Source of the DNA: Gordonia sp. ABSL11-1
GTDB taxonomy: Bacteria; Actinomycetota; Actinomycetes; Mycobacteriales; Mycobacteriaceae
Reading direction: 5' to 3'
DNA: 64,000 nucleotides
NCBI RefSeq assembly: GCF_030315685.1
Contig: NZ_JASXSI010000005.1
Coordinates: forward strand, 62,001 to 126,000
Program-made: the position numbers and the translations under genes
Shown: one piece after another, positions 15,212 to 24,362 of the stretch
Layout: the number at the start of each line of letters is the position of its first letter
How positions within the stretch are numbered: the first letter of the stretch is position 1
Notes under the pieces: model-generated
The model's database searches: none
What the model was told of the DNA's origin: nothing
Seen by the model: the letters and a program-made list of their open reading frames with translations, nothing else

Positions 15212-16513
15212 ATGACAGCAGAAGCCCTCCCGACGACCGGAGAGCGCGCGGTGATCGTTGCAGACAGTTCGACGCATACCCCGGTCCTCGACATCGTCGT
15301 TCCCGTCTACAACGAGGCGGCAGACGTCGCCGGTTCCGTCCGCCGCCTCGCCGACCACCTCCGCGCCCACGTCCCGTATCCGGCCCGCATCACCGTCGCC
15401 GACAACGCCAGCACCGACTCCACGCTGGCCATCGCCGCCGAACTCGCCGGAGAACTCGACGGCGTGAGGGTCGTGCATCTCGACAAGAAGGGCCGCGGCC
15501 GCGCACTCAACGCGGTGTGGCGCGCCAGCGACGCCCAGATCGTCGCCTACTGCGACGTCGACCTCTCCACCGACCTCAACGCACTCATGCCGCTGATCGC
15601 CCCGCTGATCTCCGGACACTCCGACATCGCGATCGGCACCCGGCTGTCCCGGTCGTCGAGGGTCGTCCGGGGGCCGAAGCGGGAGTTCATCTCACGCTCC
15701 TACAACCTGATCCTCCGGACGACGATGCGCGCCAAGTTCTCCGACGCCCAGTGCGGGTTCAAGGCCATGCGCACCGACATCGCGCGCCAGGTGCTGCCCT
15801 ACGTCGAGGACACCGGCTGGTTCTTCGACACCGAACTGCTCGTCCTCGCCGAACGCATCGGGCTGCGCATCGCCGAGGTGCCGGTCGACTGGGTCGACGA
15901 CCCCGACAGCACCGTCGACATCGTCTCGACCGCCGTCGCGGATCTGAAGGGGTGCGCCCGTGTAGGCTACGCGCTCACCACCGGACGGCTGCCGATCGCC
16001 GAACTCCGCTCCACCATCGGCCGCGACCGCGCACCCGGACCACAGATCGACGGGGTGCCGTTCGGGCTGGTCGGTCAGCTCGCCCGGTTCTGCGTGATCG
16101 GCGTGGCGTCGACCATCGCCTACGCTGTCCTCTACCTGCTGCTCCACTCGTTCCTCGGTGCGCAGGTCTCCAACTTCGTCGCGCTCGCTGTGACCGCCGT
16201 GCTCAACACCGCCGCCAACCGTCGGTTCAGCTTCGGCATCTCCGGCCGCGAAGGAGCCGTCCGACACCAACTGTTCGGGCTGGGCGTGTTCGTGTTCGGC
16301 TGGCTCGTCACATCCGGATCTCTGGTCGCGCTGCACGCCTTCGCGCCGGAGGCGACCAAACACGTCGAACTCCTGGTCCTGGTGATCGCGAACCTGGTCG
16401 CCACCCTCACCCGATTCGTCGGTCTACGGTGGGTCTTCCGTGGCCACCTCGCCGGCGCGACCGCAACCGTACCGAAGCCCGGCGCCGGGCTCGCCGAAGG
16501 AACCGCCGAATGA
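15212..16513 (+). CDS. Family 2 glycosyltransferase fused to GtrA-like membrane domain
   Basis: A 433-residue bifunctional protein. The N-terminal half (to about residue 260) is a GT-A domain like dolichol- or polyprenyl-phosphate sugar synthases: VPVYNEAADV, ADNASTDST, the D-x-D-type motif YCDVDLSTDL, and CGFKAMR with WFFDTELLVLAER. The C-terminal part (about 290-415) has four hydrophobic helices of the GtrA type, with the typical RRFSF and LRWVFRG ends. Such fusions are thought to make and flip polyprenyl-phosphate-linked sugars at the membrane. The next gene, a GT39-like transferase, would use the lipid-linked sugar; the two overlap by 4 bp. ATG at 15212 gives the best start. Confidence 0.87.
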   Translation: MTAEALPTTGERAVIVADSSTHTPVLDIVVPVYNEAADVAGSVRRLADHLRAHVPYPARITVADNASTDSTLAIAAELAGELDGVRVVHLDKKGRGRALNAVWRASDAQIVAYCDVDLSTDLNALMPLIAPLISGHSDIAIGTRLSRSSRVVRGPKREFISRSYNLILRTTMRAKFSDAQCGFKAMRTDIARQVLPYVEDTGWFFDTELLVLAERIGLRIAEVPVDWVDDPDSTVDIVSTAVADLKGCARVGYALTTGRLPIAELRSTIGRDRAPGPQIDGVPFGLVGQLARFCVIGVASTIAYAVLYLLLHSFLGAQVSNFVALAVTAVLNTAANRRFSFGISGREGAVRHQLFGLGVFVFGWLVTSGSLVALHAFAPEATKHVELLVLVIANLVATLTRFVGLRWVFRGHLAGATATVPKPGAGLAEGTAE

Positions 16514-18603
16514 GCACCGTTCTCGACCGTCCCGCATCCACCCCCGTTCCGCCCGAGGCCTCCGCCTCCGGGCGGAACGCCCATGTGTGGCAACATGTCT
16601 CGCTGGCGCTGCTGATCATCGGCACCGGCGTCGTCAACCTGGTCAACCTGTCGGCGAACGGCTGGGCCAACTCGTTCTACACCGCCGCGATCCAGGCCGG
16701 ATCGCAGTCGTGGAAGGCGTGGTTCTTCGGCTCCTCCGACATGGCCAACTCCATCACCGTCGACAAACCGCCTGCCGCCCTCTGGATTCCGGGCCTGTCA
16801 GTCCGGATCTTCGGTCTGAACCCGTGGTCGGTACTGGTGCCGCAGGCGCTCATGGGGGTCGCCTCGGTCGCCGTGCTCTACCTCATCAGCAAGAAGTACT
16901 TCGGTCACTGGGCGGGCATCCTCGCCGGCACCGTGCTCGCGCTCACCCCGGTCGCCGCCATGATGTTCCGGTTCGACAACCCGGAGGCCCTCCTCATCCT
17001 GCTGATGATCGCGGCGGTGTGGGCGACGCTGAAGGCCGTCGAGGACGGACGTCTCCGGTGGATGATCCTCGCCGGCGTGTTCGTCGGCTTCGGCTTCCTC
17101 ACCAAACAACTCCAGGTGATGCTGATCGTGCCGCCACTGGCGATCACCTACCTCGCCTTCGGACAACGCACGTGGCTCACGCGTCTGGGCCACCTCGTCG
17201 CGGCGCTCGGCGCGCTGATCGTCAGCGCCGGATGGTGGATTCTCGCGGTCGAGTTGTGGCCCGCGTCGTCGCGGCCGTGGATCGGCGGTTCTCAGAACAA
17301 CTCGATCCTCGAACTCACGCTGGGCTACAACGGTTTCGGACGCCTCAACGGGAACGAGACGGGCAGCGTGACGCCGGGAGGTCCCGGAGGCGGTCCGGCC
17401 GGCGCGATGGGCGGCGGTCCCGGCGGCACGGGTGGACCCGGCGGTGGCCGCGGTGGCGGTATGTGGGGAGACACCGGAATCCTGCGCATGTTCGAGCCGG
17501 CGCAGGGCGGCCAGATCGCTTGGCTCATCCCCACCGCGCTGGTGGTCGGGATCGCGGCGCTCGTGCTGATCGGACGGTCATCCCGCACCGACCTGCGCCG
17601 TGCCTACCTGGCGGTCTGGGGACTGTGGCTCGTGGTGACCATGGCCGTGTTCAGCTTCATGGCAGGGATCTTCCACAGCTACTACACGGCAGCCTTGGCG
17701 CCGGCCGTGGCCGCCGTCGCCGCCGGCGGTGCTGCGGTGTGCTGGAGATCGCGCGACCGACTGTGGGTGCGGATCGTGCTCGCGGCCGGTGTCTGGATCG
17801 CCGCCGTCTGGGGCTTCGCACTACTCGGCCGGTCGCCCGACTTCGTGCCGTGGCTGCGGTGGCTGGTCCTCGTCGTCGGCGTTCTCGGCGGACTCGTCAT
17901 GCTCGTCGCGCATCGTCCGTACCTCTCGGCACTGGCGCTCGTCACCGCAGTCACTGCCGCGCTCGCCGGTCCCGCCGCGTACACGATCGATACCGTCTCG
18001 ACCGCCAAGCAGGGCTCGATCATCAGTGCGGGTCCGCGCGTCGAGGGCGAGTTCGGACCCGGTGGCGGACCCGGCGGGGACGGCAGATTCGGCGGCATGC
18101 GCGGAGGGATGCGAGGCGGACCAGGCGCCGGCGGTATGGGAATGCCTGGTGGCGCCGGGATGCCCGGCGGCATCGGACTGTCGGGCGGCGGCGGTCAGTT
18201 GGGCGGCGTCGAGGGCGGCCCCGGAGGTGCCGGGGGACTGCTCATGGGCTCGCGGCCGAGTGCCGAACTCGTCGCCATGCTCCGGTCCGACGCCGACCAG
18301 TACACGTGGGTCGCGGCCGCCGTCGGCTCCAACGAGGCCTCGGGCTACCAGATCGAATCGGGTCATTCGGTGATGCCGATCGGCGGTTTCAACGGCACCG
18401 ATCCGTCGCCGACGCTGCAGCAGTTCCAGAAGCTGGTGTCGCAGAAGAAGGTTCACTACTTCCTGGGAGGCGGACGCGGATTCGGGTCGTCGGACACGAC
18501 ACGTCCGTCGGCACAGATCGCCCAGTGGGTGCAGGACAACTTCACCGCGACCACGGTCGGCGGCACCACGGTGTACGACCTGACGGCGCCGACGAGCAGC
18601 TGA
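16510..18603 (+). CDS. GT39/ArnT-like membrane glycosyltransferase with Gly-rich insertions
   Basis: A 697-residue multi-pass protein of the glycosyltransferase 39 (ArnT-like) superfamily. Early motifs include NGWANSFYTAAIQAGSQSWK, SITVDKPPAALWI (with the D-K-P typical of the family) and MMFRFDNPEALLILLMIAA. About ten hydrophobic segments follow. It likely transfers a sugar from a polyprenyl-phosphate donor, made by the preceding gene product, to an extracytoplasmic acceptor. Two long glycine-rich low-complexity stretches stand out: one at about residues 290-318 and a longer one at about 515-580, with Met and Pro interspersed. A soluble C-terminal domain follows (YTWVAAAVGSNEASGYQIES). ATG at 16510 overlaps the preceding stop (ATGA). 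Confidence 0.87.
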   Translation: MSTVLDRPASTPVPPEASASGRNAHVWQHVSLALLIIGTGVVNLVNLSANGWANSFYTAAIQAGSQSWKAWFFGSSDMANSITVDKPPAALWIPGLSVRIFGLNPWSVLVPQALMGVASVAVLYLISKKYFGHWAGILAGTVLALTPVAAMMFRFDNPEALLILLMIAAVWATLKAVEDGRLRWMILAGVFVGFGFLTKQLQVMLIVPPLAITYLAFGQRTWLTRLGHLVAALGALIVSAGWWILAVELWPASSRPWIGGSQNNSILELTLGYNGFGRLNGNETGSVTPGGPGGGPAGAMGGGPGGTGGPGGGRGGGMWGDTGILRMFEPAQGGQIAWLIPTALVVGIAALVLIGRSSRTDLRRAYLAVWGLWLVVTMAVFSFMAGIFHSYYTAALAPAVAAVAAGGAAVCWRSRDRLWVRIVLAAGVWIAAVWGFALLGRSPDFVPWLRWLVLVVGVLGGLVMLVAHRPYLSALALVTAVTAALAGPAAYTIDTVSTAKQGSIISAGPRVEGEFGPGGGPGGDGRFGGMRGGMRGGPGAGGMGMPGGAGMPGGIGLSGGGGQLGGVEGGPGGAGGLLMGSRPSAELVAMLRSDADQYTWVAAAVGSNEASGYQIESGHSVMPIGGFNGTDPSPTLQQFQKLVSQKKVHYFLGGGRGFGSSDTTRPSAQIAQWVQDNFTATTVGGTTVYDLTAPTSS

Positions 18604-18805
18604 CCCGGTCCGCGAATCCACTCGGGGCCAAGCGCCCAGGAAAGTCCACCCCGGAAATCCGGCCCGGCACAGCGCCCCGGTGATCCGCCCGACCGAGCGC
18701 AGCCGTCGACACCATGACGATGGCAGCTCTGCAAGGGGCGGATTCCCGGGCACTTTTCCGGGACGGCCCGCGACGCCTGCCCCCGCGGCTGCCCCGCGAC
18801 CCCAA

Positions 18806-18824
18806 CCCCGCCCGACGGGGCGGG
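18806..18824 (+). terminator. Short GC hairpin upstream of purD
   Basis: CCCCGCCC pairs with GGGGCGGG around the loop GAC. It lies about 200 bp after the glycosyltransferase stop. It may end that transcript, but the stem is short and there is no U tract. Confidence 0.35.
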
Positions 18825-18847
18825 CATCGCTGCGCCGATCGGCCCAC

Positions 18848-18853
18848 TAGAGT
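18848..18853 (+). promoter_or_regulatory. Minus-10 box of leaderless-type promoter for purD
   Basis: TAGAGT ends 7 nt before the GTG at 18861, placing the likely transcription start at the start codon. Confidence 0.65.
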
Positions 18854-18860
18854 CGTCACC

Positions 18861-20114
18861 GTGCGCGTACTCGTGATCGGCTCGGGCGGCCGCGAACATG
18901 CCCTGCTCCTCGGACTGTCTGCGGATCCCTCGGTCACCGGGTTGCATGTCGCCCCCGGCAACGCCGGGACGTCGTCGATCGCGACCAACCACCCGATCGA
19001 TGTCGCCTCGGCCGAGGCGGTCGTAGCCCTGGCGACGAGCATCGCCGCCGACCTCGTGGTCATCGGTCCGGAGGTGCCGCTGGTGCTGGGCGTCGCCGAT
19101 GCTCTGCGTGAGGCCGGCTTCGCCACCTTCGGTCCTGGTGCCGCCGCCGCCCAGATCGAGGGGTCGAAGGCGTTCGCCAAAGACGTGATGGCCGCCGCCG
19201 GAGTACGTACCGCGCACAGCGAGATCGTCGACAACCCGGGCAAGCTCGACGCCGCGCTCGACCGATTCGGTCCGACGTGGGTGGTCAAGGACGACGGCCT
19301 CGCCGCCGGCAAGGGCGTGGTGGTGACCGACGACCGTCTGGCCGCCCGCGATCACGCCGCCGAACTGCTGGAGAACGGGCACCCGGTCCTGCTGGAGAGT
19401 TTCCTCGACGGCCCCGAGGTGTCGCTGTTCTCGCTGGTCGACGGCGAGACGGTGGTACCGCTCATCCCGGCACAGGATCACAAGCGCGTGGGTGACAACG
19501 ACTCCGGACCCAACACGGGCGGAATGGGCGCCTACACTCCGCTGCCGTGGCTGCCCGATGAGGTCACCCGGCAGATCGTCGACGACGTGGTCGAGCCGGT
19601 CGCGGCCGAACTCGCCAAGCGGGGCACCCCGTTCTCCGGTCTCCTCTACGCAGGACTAGCCATCGGCAAGGACGGACCCGCCGTCGTCGAATTCAATTGC
19701 CGCTTCGGCGATCCGGAGACGCAGGCGGTTCTCGCGCTGCTGACCTCGCCGCTGGGTGCAGCGCTCAACGCCACCGCGACCGGCACACTCGATCAGCTTC
19801 CACCTCTGCAGTGGTCCGACGGCGCCGCCGTGACCGTCGTCGTCGCCGCGGAGAACTACCCGGGCAAACCGCGGACCGGAGACGTGATCACCGGCGCCGA
19901 CGGCGAGGGAGTCCTCCATGCCGGTACCGCCCGCAACGACGACGGTGCCGTCGTGTCCTCCGGCGGTCGGGTGCTCGCCGTCGTCGGGACCGGTGCCGAC
20001 CTCGCCGAGGCCCGCGCACAGGCGTACGACCGGATCGCCGGGATCAAGCTGCCCGGCTCGCATTTCCGCACCGACATCGGCAAGGCCGCGCTCGACGGTG
20101 ACATCAACCTCTGA
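18861..20114 (+). CDS. purD: Phosphoribosylamine-glycine ligase
   Basis: A 417-residue ATP-grasp enzyme that joins glycine to 5-phosphoribosylamine, the second step of de novo purine synthesis. The N terminus [19 protein letters not shown] is the classic GAR synthetase start, followed by [20 protein letters not shown] and [18 protein letters not shown]. The ATP-grasp core has [50 protein letters not shown] and [14 protein letters not shown]. Length is normal. GTG at 18861 is chosen because the family motif begins there and a minus-10 box lies 7 nt upstream. Unlike an operonic purine cluster, it stands alone here; other pur genes follow at 25.5, 27.4 and 33.5 kb. Confidence 0.96.
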   Translation: MRVLVIGSGGREHALLLGLSADPSVTGLHVAPGNAGTSSIATNHPIDVASAEAVVALATSIAADLVVIGPEVPLVLGVADALREAGFATFGPGAAAAQIEGSKAFAKDVMAAAGVRTAHSEIVDNPGKLDAALDRFGPTWVVKDDGLAAGKGVVVTDDRLAARDHAAELLENGHPVLLESFLDGPEVSLFSLVDGETVVPLIPAQDHKRVGDNDSGPNTGGMGAYTPLPWLPDEVTRQIVDDVVEPVAAELAKRGTPFSGLLYAGLAIGKDGPAVVEFNCRFGDPETQAVLALLTSPLGAALNATATGTLDQLPPLQWSDGAAVTVVVAAENYPGKPRTGDVITGADGEGVLHAGTARNDDGAVVSSGGRVLAVVGTGADLAEARAQAYDRIAGIKLPGSHFRTDIGKAALDGDINL

Positions 20115-20138
20115 CCTCGTCGGGGCCGACGAACCGGC

Positions 20139-21104
20139 TCAGCGGGCGAGGTTGCGCCCGAGGAACTCGACCTGCTCGGGCAGCACGCTGCGCCAATAGC
20201 GGTTGGTGTGCCCACCGGCCGTCGTGCCGAATGCGGCCGGTGGATGCAGGCCCGCCGCCCACTGCCGGGTGTAGGTGAAGAACTGGTCCGACGACCCGAT
20301 CGAGATGAGCAGCGGGATCTTCGCGAAGGCCTGCTGCTGGCCGAACAATGAATTCGCCTGGTAGTCCTCGTACGAGTCGAATGCGCGGGGCGGGAAGTTG
20401 CGCGGGTCGGCCCACATCGCGGGTGAACTGACCGCGATCGCCGAGACCCGCGGCGCGCCGAGTAGCGCCCCCAGGCGCAACGCCCCGTAGCCGCCCATCG
20501 ACCAGCCGAACAGACCGATCCGCTCAGTCGAGAGATTGAGGTCGGCGTTCGACGCCAGCATCGGCAGGAACTCGTCCAAGATCATCGCGCCACCGTCGGT
20601 GCCGTCGGCGCGCGGGTGGTAGTAGTTGCGTGCTGCGTCGGCCGCGGCCAGCGCGAACGGCGCATTGCCCGCGTCGACATAGCGCTGCAGGACGTTCTGC
20701 ATCTCCAGCTTCGACGAGAAGATCGACTTCTCATTGGTGTTCAGCGCATGCAGGACGACGACGACGGGCAACCGACCCGACACCCCGCTCGGCCGGGCGA
20801 CCGCCCAGCGGGTCTCGCGACCGGCCATCTTCGCCGAGACGAAACTGCCCGTGACCAGTGGGGGGCCGCCCGCGATCTGCGGCGGGCTCGTCTCCGACGG
20901 CAGTTCGTCGTCGGCGGCACGCGTCTCGAGTTTGCGTGGCTCGACCTTCGTCGGCTGGTCGTTCGAGCACGCGGCGAGTGCGCCGATCAGAGTCGCTCCC
21001 AGGCCGCCCGCGAGGACCGAACGACGACTGACCCGGCCGAGGCGATCCTCGGTCGGGCCGGTGGGTGTCGTCGGCGAGTCGTGTTCGGCAGTCATCGACT
21101 CCAC
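20139..21104 (-). CDS. Exported esterase, Tat-type signal with lipobox
   Basis: A 321-residue alpha/beta hydrolase. The N terminus has a twin-arginine motif (RVSRRSVLAGG) followed by a hydrophobic segment and a lipobox-like LAAC, so the product is probably a lipid-anchored protein exported by Tat. The hydrolase part resembles esterase D/antigen 85-like exported esterases: VVVVLHALNTN, nucleophile serine in FGWSMGGYGALRLG, a later SIGSSDQFF acid segment and GGHTNRYWRSVLPEQVEF with the catalytic histidine. The substrate is unknown. Mycobacteria have a similar exported esterase near purD and purB. The start may be GTG 21104 or ATG 21095; a GGAG lies only 3 nt before the latter. Confidence 0.82.
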   Translation of the reverse strand: MESMTAEHDSPTTPTGPTEDRLGRVSRRSVLAGGLGATLIGALAACSNDQPTKVEPRKLETRAADDELPSETSPPQIAGGPPLVTGSFVSAKMAGRETRWAVARPSGVSGRLPVVVVLHALNTNEKSIFSSKLEMQNVLQRYVDAGNAPFALAAADAARNYYHPRADGTDGGAMILDEFLPMLASNADLNLSTERIGLFGWSMGGYGALRLGALLGAPRVSAIAVSSPAMWADPRNFPPRAFDSYEDYQANSLFGQQQAFAKIPLLISIGSSDQFFTYTRQWAAGLHPPAAFGTTAGGHTNRYWRSVLPEQVEFLGRNLAR

Positions 21105-21168
21105 AGATTACTGGTGCGCGCCGACCACATCGACAGACACCGATCCGGCACGCCGCCGGTGTGATGGT

Positions 21169-21208
21169 GCTCGCAGGCTCGCAGGCTCGCAGGCTCGCGG
21201 GCTCGCAG
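21169..21208. repeat. 8-bp tandem repeat, five copies
   Basis: GCTCGCAG is repeated five times without gaps; the fourth copy reads GCTCGCGG. It lies in the 221-bp gap between the esterase start and the TetR gene end, so copy-number change would alter the upstream region of the esterase gene. Confidence 0.93.
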
Positions 21209-21325
21209 TGCCCGAGACTCGGGATACTCGACATCGGCGTCACCGTTGCCGCACCGACGACTGGATTGTCCGCTCACTGGTGCGGGATCGGTGATTCTGG
21301 TGTCATCGACCGCGGGCCGGGCGAC

Positions 21326-21910
21326 TCAGCCCGAACCCGGCGCCGCAACTCCGCGCAGCCGCTCCATCGCGACGCGCAAGAGGGCGGCGAGTGGCTCGGT
21401 GTTGCCGGGGCCCACCCAGTTCGCGAACGCGATCTTGAACACCGCGATGCCCATTTCCGCGGTCAAGGACGCCGACGTCTCGTCGAGGCCTTGGGAGACA
21501 AACGCTTTCGTCACCGCGTCGGTCAGCGAGACCATCTTGAGCGCCTCGCGCTCCTGGAGATCGGGGTTCGCATCGATGATCGTCTGGCGTAGGCGGGACG
21601 ACGGCAGTCGGTCGACGAAGAAGGAGCCCACTGCTTCGTCGAGCGCCCTGCCGACGGCGTCGAGGGGGGCCATGCCGGGCGGGCAGGCGGCCAGCTGTTC
21701 GACGATCGCGTGTTCGAGGGTGTGTTCACTGTCGAAGAGCACCTCACGTTTGTCCCCGAACTGCCGATAGAACGTGCGTTCGGTGACGCCGGCGCGTTCG
21801 GCGATGTCGGCGACGGAGGTGCCCTCGTAGCCGCGCTCGGCGAACAGGCTCATCGCCGCCTCCCTCAGGCGGTCGCGCGATCCGGTCGGCCATCGTCCCA
21901 TGACGCCCAT
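21326..21910 (-). CDS. TetR family repressor
   Basis: A 194-residue TetR-type regulator. The N-terminal helix-turn-helix is seen in LREAAMSLFAERGYEGTSVADIAERAGVTERTFYRQFGDK, read here as two blocks LFAERGYEGTSVADIAERAG and VTERTFYRQFGDK. The C-terminal ligand domain is not diagnostic. The gene is divergent from the NAD-dependent reductase gene at 21992, and a large inverted repeat lies in the gap, so it very likely represses itself and that gene. ATG at 21910 or 21901 could start translation; both are outside the inverted repeat. Confidence 0.88.
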   Translation of the reverse strand: MGVMGRWPTGSRDRLREAAMSLFAERGYEGTSVADIAERAGVTERTFYRQFGDKREVLFDSEHTLEHAIVEQLAACPPGMAPLDAVGRALDEAVGSFFVDRLPSSRLRQTIIDANPDLQEREALKMVSLTDAVTKAFVSQGLDETSASLTAEMGIAVFKIAFANWVGPGNTEPLAALLRVAMERLRGVAAPGSG

Positions 21911-21918
21911 GATAGGTG

Positions 21919-21969
21919 ATGACAGGTTCTGACATCGGGAGTACAGTCAGTGATGTCAGAAACTGTCAT
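21919..21969. promoter_or_regulatory. Operator-like inverted repeat between tetR and reductase genes
   Basis: ATGACAGGTTCTGACATC (21919-21936) and GATGTCAGAAACTGTCAT (21952-21969) are inverted copies matching at 17 of 18 positions, 15 bp apart. The position between divergent TetR and target genes makes it the likely operator. Confidence 0.75.
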
Positions 21970-21991
21970 TACTGAATCGAGGATCACTCTC

Positions 21992-22897
21992 ATGCAGATA
22001 TTCATCACCGGGGCCTCCGGTCATGTCGGCGCGGCGGTCATTCCCGAACTCGTCTCCGCAGGTCACACCGTCGTCGGTCTCGCACGATCGGATGCCGCTG
22101 CGGCGGCGGTCGCCGGCCGCGGCGCGGAGGTCCTCCGTGGGGATCTCGATGACCTCGACGTCCTCGCCGACGCATCGCGGCGCGCGGACGGCGTGATCCA
22201 TCTCGCCTTCAAGCACGACCTGATGGTGACCGGCGATCTCGCCTCGGCCGCAGAGTCCGATCTCGTCGCCGTGAACGCGATGCTCGACGCCATGACCGGG
22301 TCCGGCAAGCCGTTCGTCGGGACGTCCGGAACCGCGTTGATCGCGATGATGGGGATCGCCGGACGGCACGGCACGGAGGACGACGCGTTCGAGGAGGGAT
22401 ATCGGATCAGCACCGAGAACGCCATTGTCGCGGCCGCCGACCGGGACATCCGTTCGTCCGTCGTGCGTCTGCCACCGTCGGTGCACAGCGATCTCGACCG
22501 TCACGGATTCGTGCCCGGCCTCATCGGCTTCGCCCGGCAGAACGGTTTCGCGGGTTACCTCGGCGACGGCGCGAACCGCTGGCCGGCCGTGCACACCCGC
22601 GACGCGGCACGTCTCTACCGGCTCGCCGTCGAGGCGGCTCCGGCGGGAACACGTCTTCACGCAGTCGACGACGACGGTGTCGCATTCCGCGACATCGCCG
22701 CCGCCATCGGTCGTGGACTCGGAATCGATACGGCTGCAGTCGAACCCGACGATGCGGCGGAACGATTTGGGTATCTGGCCGCGTTCGCGGGGGTCGACAA
22801 CCCGACATCGTCGGCGGCCACTCGTGAACTCATGGGCTGGAAACCCGAGGAGGTAGGCCTGATCGAGGACATCGACGCCGGGCACTACTTCCGGTAG
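21992..22897 (+). CDS. NAD-dependent epimerase/dehydratase-like short-chain reductase
   Basis: A 301-residue extended short-chain dehydrogenase-like protein. The dinucleotide-binding motif is MQIFITGASGHVGAAVIPEL (GxxGxxG) at the very N terminus, followed by LRGDLDDLD, DGVIHLAFKHD and a central FVGTSGTALIAMMG region. The usual YxxxK catalytic pair is not obvious, as is common in atypical members. The reaction is unknown. ATG at 21992 was chosen because gagga lies at good distance upstream and because an earlier GTG at 21950 falls inside the operator. Regulation by the divergent TetR protein is likely. Confidence 0.82.
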   Translation: MQIFITGASGHVGAAVIPELVSAGHTVVGLARSDAAAAAVAGRGAEVLRGDLDDLDVLADASRRADGVIHLAFKHDLMVTGDLASAAESDLVAVNAMLDAMTGSGKPFVGTSGTALIAMMGIAGRHGTEDDAFEEGYRISTENAIVAAADRDIRSSVVRLPPSVHSDLDRHGFVPGLIGFARQNGFAGYLGDGANRWPAVHTRDAARLYRLAVEAAPAGTRLHAVDDDGVAFRDIAAAIGRGLGIDTAAVEPDDAAERFGYLAAFAGVDNPTSSAATRELMGWKPEEVGLIEDIDAGHYFR

Positions 22898-22929
22898 TCA
22901 GGCGGGGAGGCCGACCGGAATCGCCTCCC

Positions 22930-23336
22930 TCACGTGTCTCGAGTGGCCAGTGACCGCATGGCGGCCTGCAGTCTGGTGGCCGCGTCTGCAGCGACGTCGC
23001 GAAGACCGTGGGCGTCGGTGACTTGCACCATGATGTCCGGGTTCATCGCCTCCACGATCACAGTGTCCGCATGTTCTCTGTCGTCGCGGACGGCGACGTT
23101 GCACGGCAGCGACGGCCGATCTGACGGTCGACGCCGAGCGCGCGGTGCGGCAGAGATGGATTGCAGGCGCCCAGGATGAGGTAGTTCTCCATGTCCTCAT
23201 CGAGTTTCTGCTTGAGCGTGGCCGTCACGTCGATCTCGGTGAGGACGCCGAACCCGTGCTGCGAGAGCGCTTCTCGTGTGCGCAGGACAGCATCGTCGAA
23301 GGTGGTGGTCAGGGTTGCGGTGAGGCCGAGTTGCAT
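22930..23336 (-). pseudogene. DUF302 family gene with a frameshift
   Basis: The N-terminal part reads MQLGLTATLTTTFDDAVLRT, EALSQHGFGVLTEIDVTATL, LGACNPSLPHRAL and GVDRQIG, typical of DUF302. After DRQIG the frame goes wrong and stops, but the adjacent frame continues the family exactly: LPCNVAVRDD, DTVIVEAMNPDIMVQVTD and LRDVAADAATRLQAAM, ending in TGA at 22930. One missing base near 23108-23115 explains this, since the usual sequence is IGLLLPCNV. It may be a real mutation or a sequencing error. The gene follows a CsoR-family regulator gene on the same strand by 41 bp and is probably co-transcribed. The function of DUF302 proteins is not established. Confidence 0.8.
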
Positions 23337-23377
23337 GGCCGGGACTTTCTGGGTGTGGTGCGACGCTCAGGCGAGCG

Positions 23378-23659
<282 letters not shown>

Positions 23660-23670
23660 CTACGCCACCT

Positions 23671-23686
23671 ATACCCTCGGGGGTAT
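23671..23686. promoter_or_regulatory. CsoR-family operator candidate
   Basis: ATACCCTCGGGGGTAT is a 6-4-6 palindrome (ATACCC / GGGTAT), the form bound by CsoR-type repressors. It lies upstream of the repressor gene at 23608. Confidence 0.7.
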
Positions 23687-23757
23687 TGTCGGGTCCGTGG
23701 TGGAGCGCCGGTGGAGAGCCGCTCAGTGCCGGAATGCCGACCTCGCTACCGATCGCC

Positions 23758-24228
23758 TCAGCCGCGCCAGAAGCCCGCGTGCACCCCGCGGGCTTCTGGG
23801 ATGTCGTACGGTCCGCGGACGGTCGTCGGATGCGCGCCGCGGGCGAACACCTCCCGGCACGGCAGTGACATCGACGGATTGGCCGGGTCGTCGCCGGTCA
23901 TCGATGCCAGGTCGACCTCGCTGAGGGCGTAGACCACCGTGGGGATGCCCGCCCAATAGATCGCGCCGGCGCACATCGCGCACGGTTCGGTGCTGGTGTA
24001 GAGGGTGAGCGTCCGGCGCGTGCCGGCATCGATGAGACGCCCCGCCTCCCGCACCAGGTTCGTCTCCGCGTGTCCGGTGGGATCGCTGTCCGTGGAGACC
24101 GAATTGCGGGCGCTCGCAACGAACTCGCCGCCGGGGGAGACCAGCAGTGCCCCGAACGGATGATCGCCACGGGCACGTGCCTGCGCCGCGAGGTCGATCG
24201 CCTGACGCAGAAATGTCTCGTCGTCCAT
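23758..24228 (-). CDS. Nucleoside/guanine deaminase family protein
   Basis: A 156-residue zinc-dependent deaminase. Zinc ligands and catalytic Glu are seen in GHAETNLV (H53, E55) and EPCAMCAGAIYWAG (C83, C86). The N terminus (FLRQAIDLAAQARARGDHPFGALLV) and length fit the cytosine/guanine/tRNA-adenosine deaminase-like nucleoside deaminases; the C-terminal GVHAGFWRG is common in the guanine-deaminase-like group. The substrate is probably guanine or a related base or nucleoside. The gene is divergent from a TetR regulator gene at 24363 and may be its target. Confidence 0.87.
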   Translation of the reverse strand: MDDETFLRQAIDLAAQARARGDHPFGALLVSPGGEFVASARNSVSTDSDPTGHAETNLVREAGRLIDAGTRRTLTLYTSTEPCAMCAGAIYWAGIPTVVYALSEVDLASMTGDDPANPSMSLPCREVFARGAHPTTVRGPYDIPEARGVHAGFWRG

Positions 24229-24316
24229 CGCCCGATCCTCCCACCTTCGCGGTGGCCACGCCCGCGGTGCGCCACACGTGCGGCATAGCCGAAATGCCCG
24301 ACCGCGTCACGGCTTT

Positions 24317-24352
24317 TGCCAAAGTAATCCCAGGCAGGCAACGCCTTTGGCA
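24317..24352. promoter_or_regulatory. Inverted repeat between deaminase and tetR genes
   Basis: TGCCAAAG (24317-24324) and CTTTGGCA (24345-24352) form a perfect 8-bp inverted repeat with a 20-bp spacer, just before the TetR start. It is a plausible operator for the divergent pair. Confidence 0.5.
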
Positions 24353-24362
24353 GCATGATTCC

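Noticed and set aside
15517-18683. Very long plus-strand frames overlapping the glycosyltransferase genes in other frames.
   Set aside because: Arg/Pro-rich composition shows they are out-of-frame readings; the true frames have clear domains and membrane helices.
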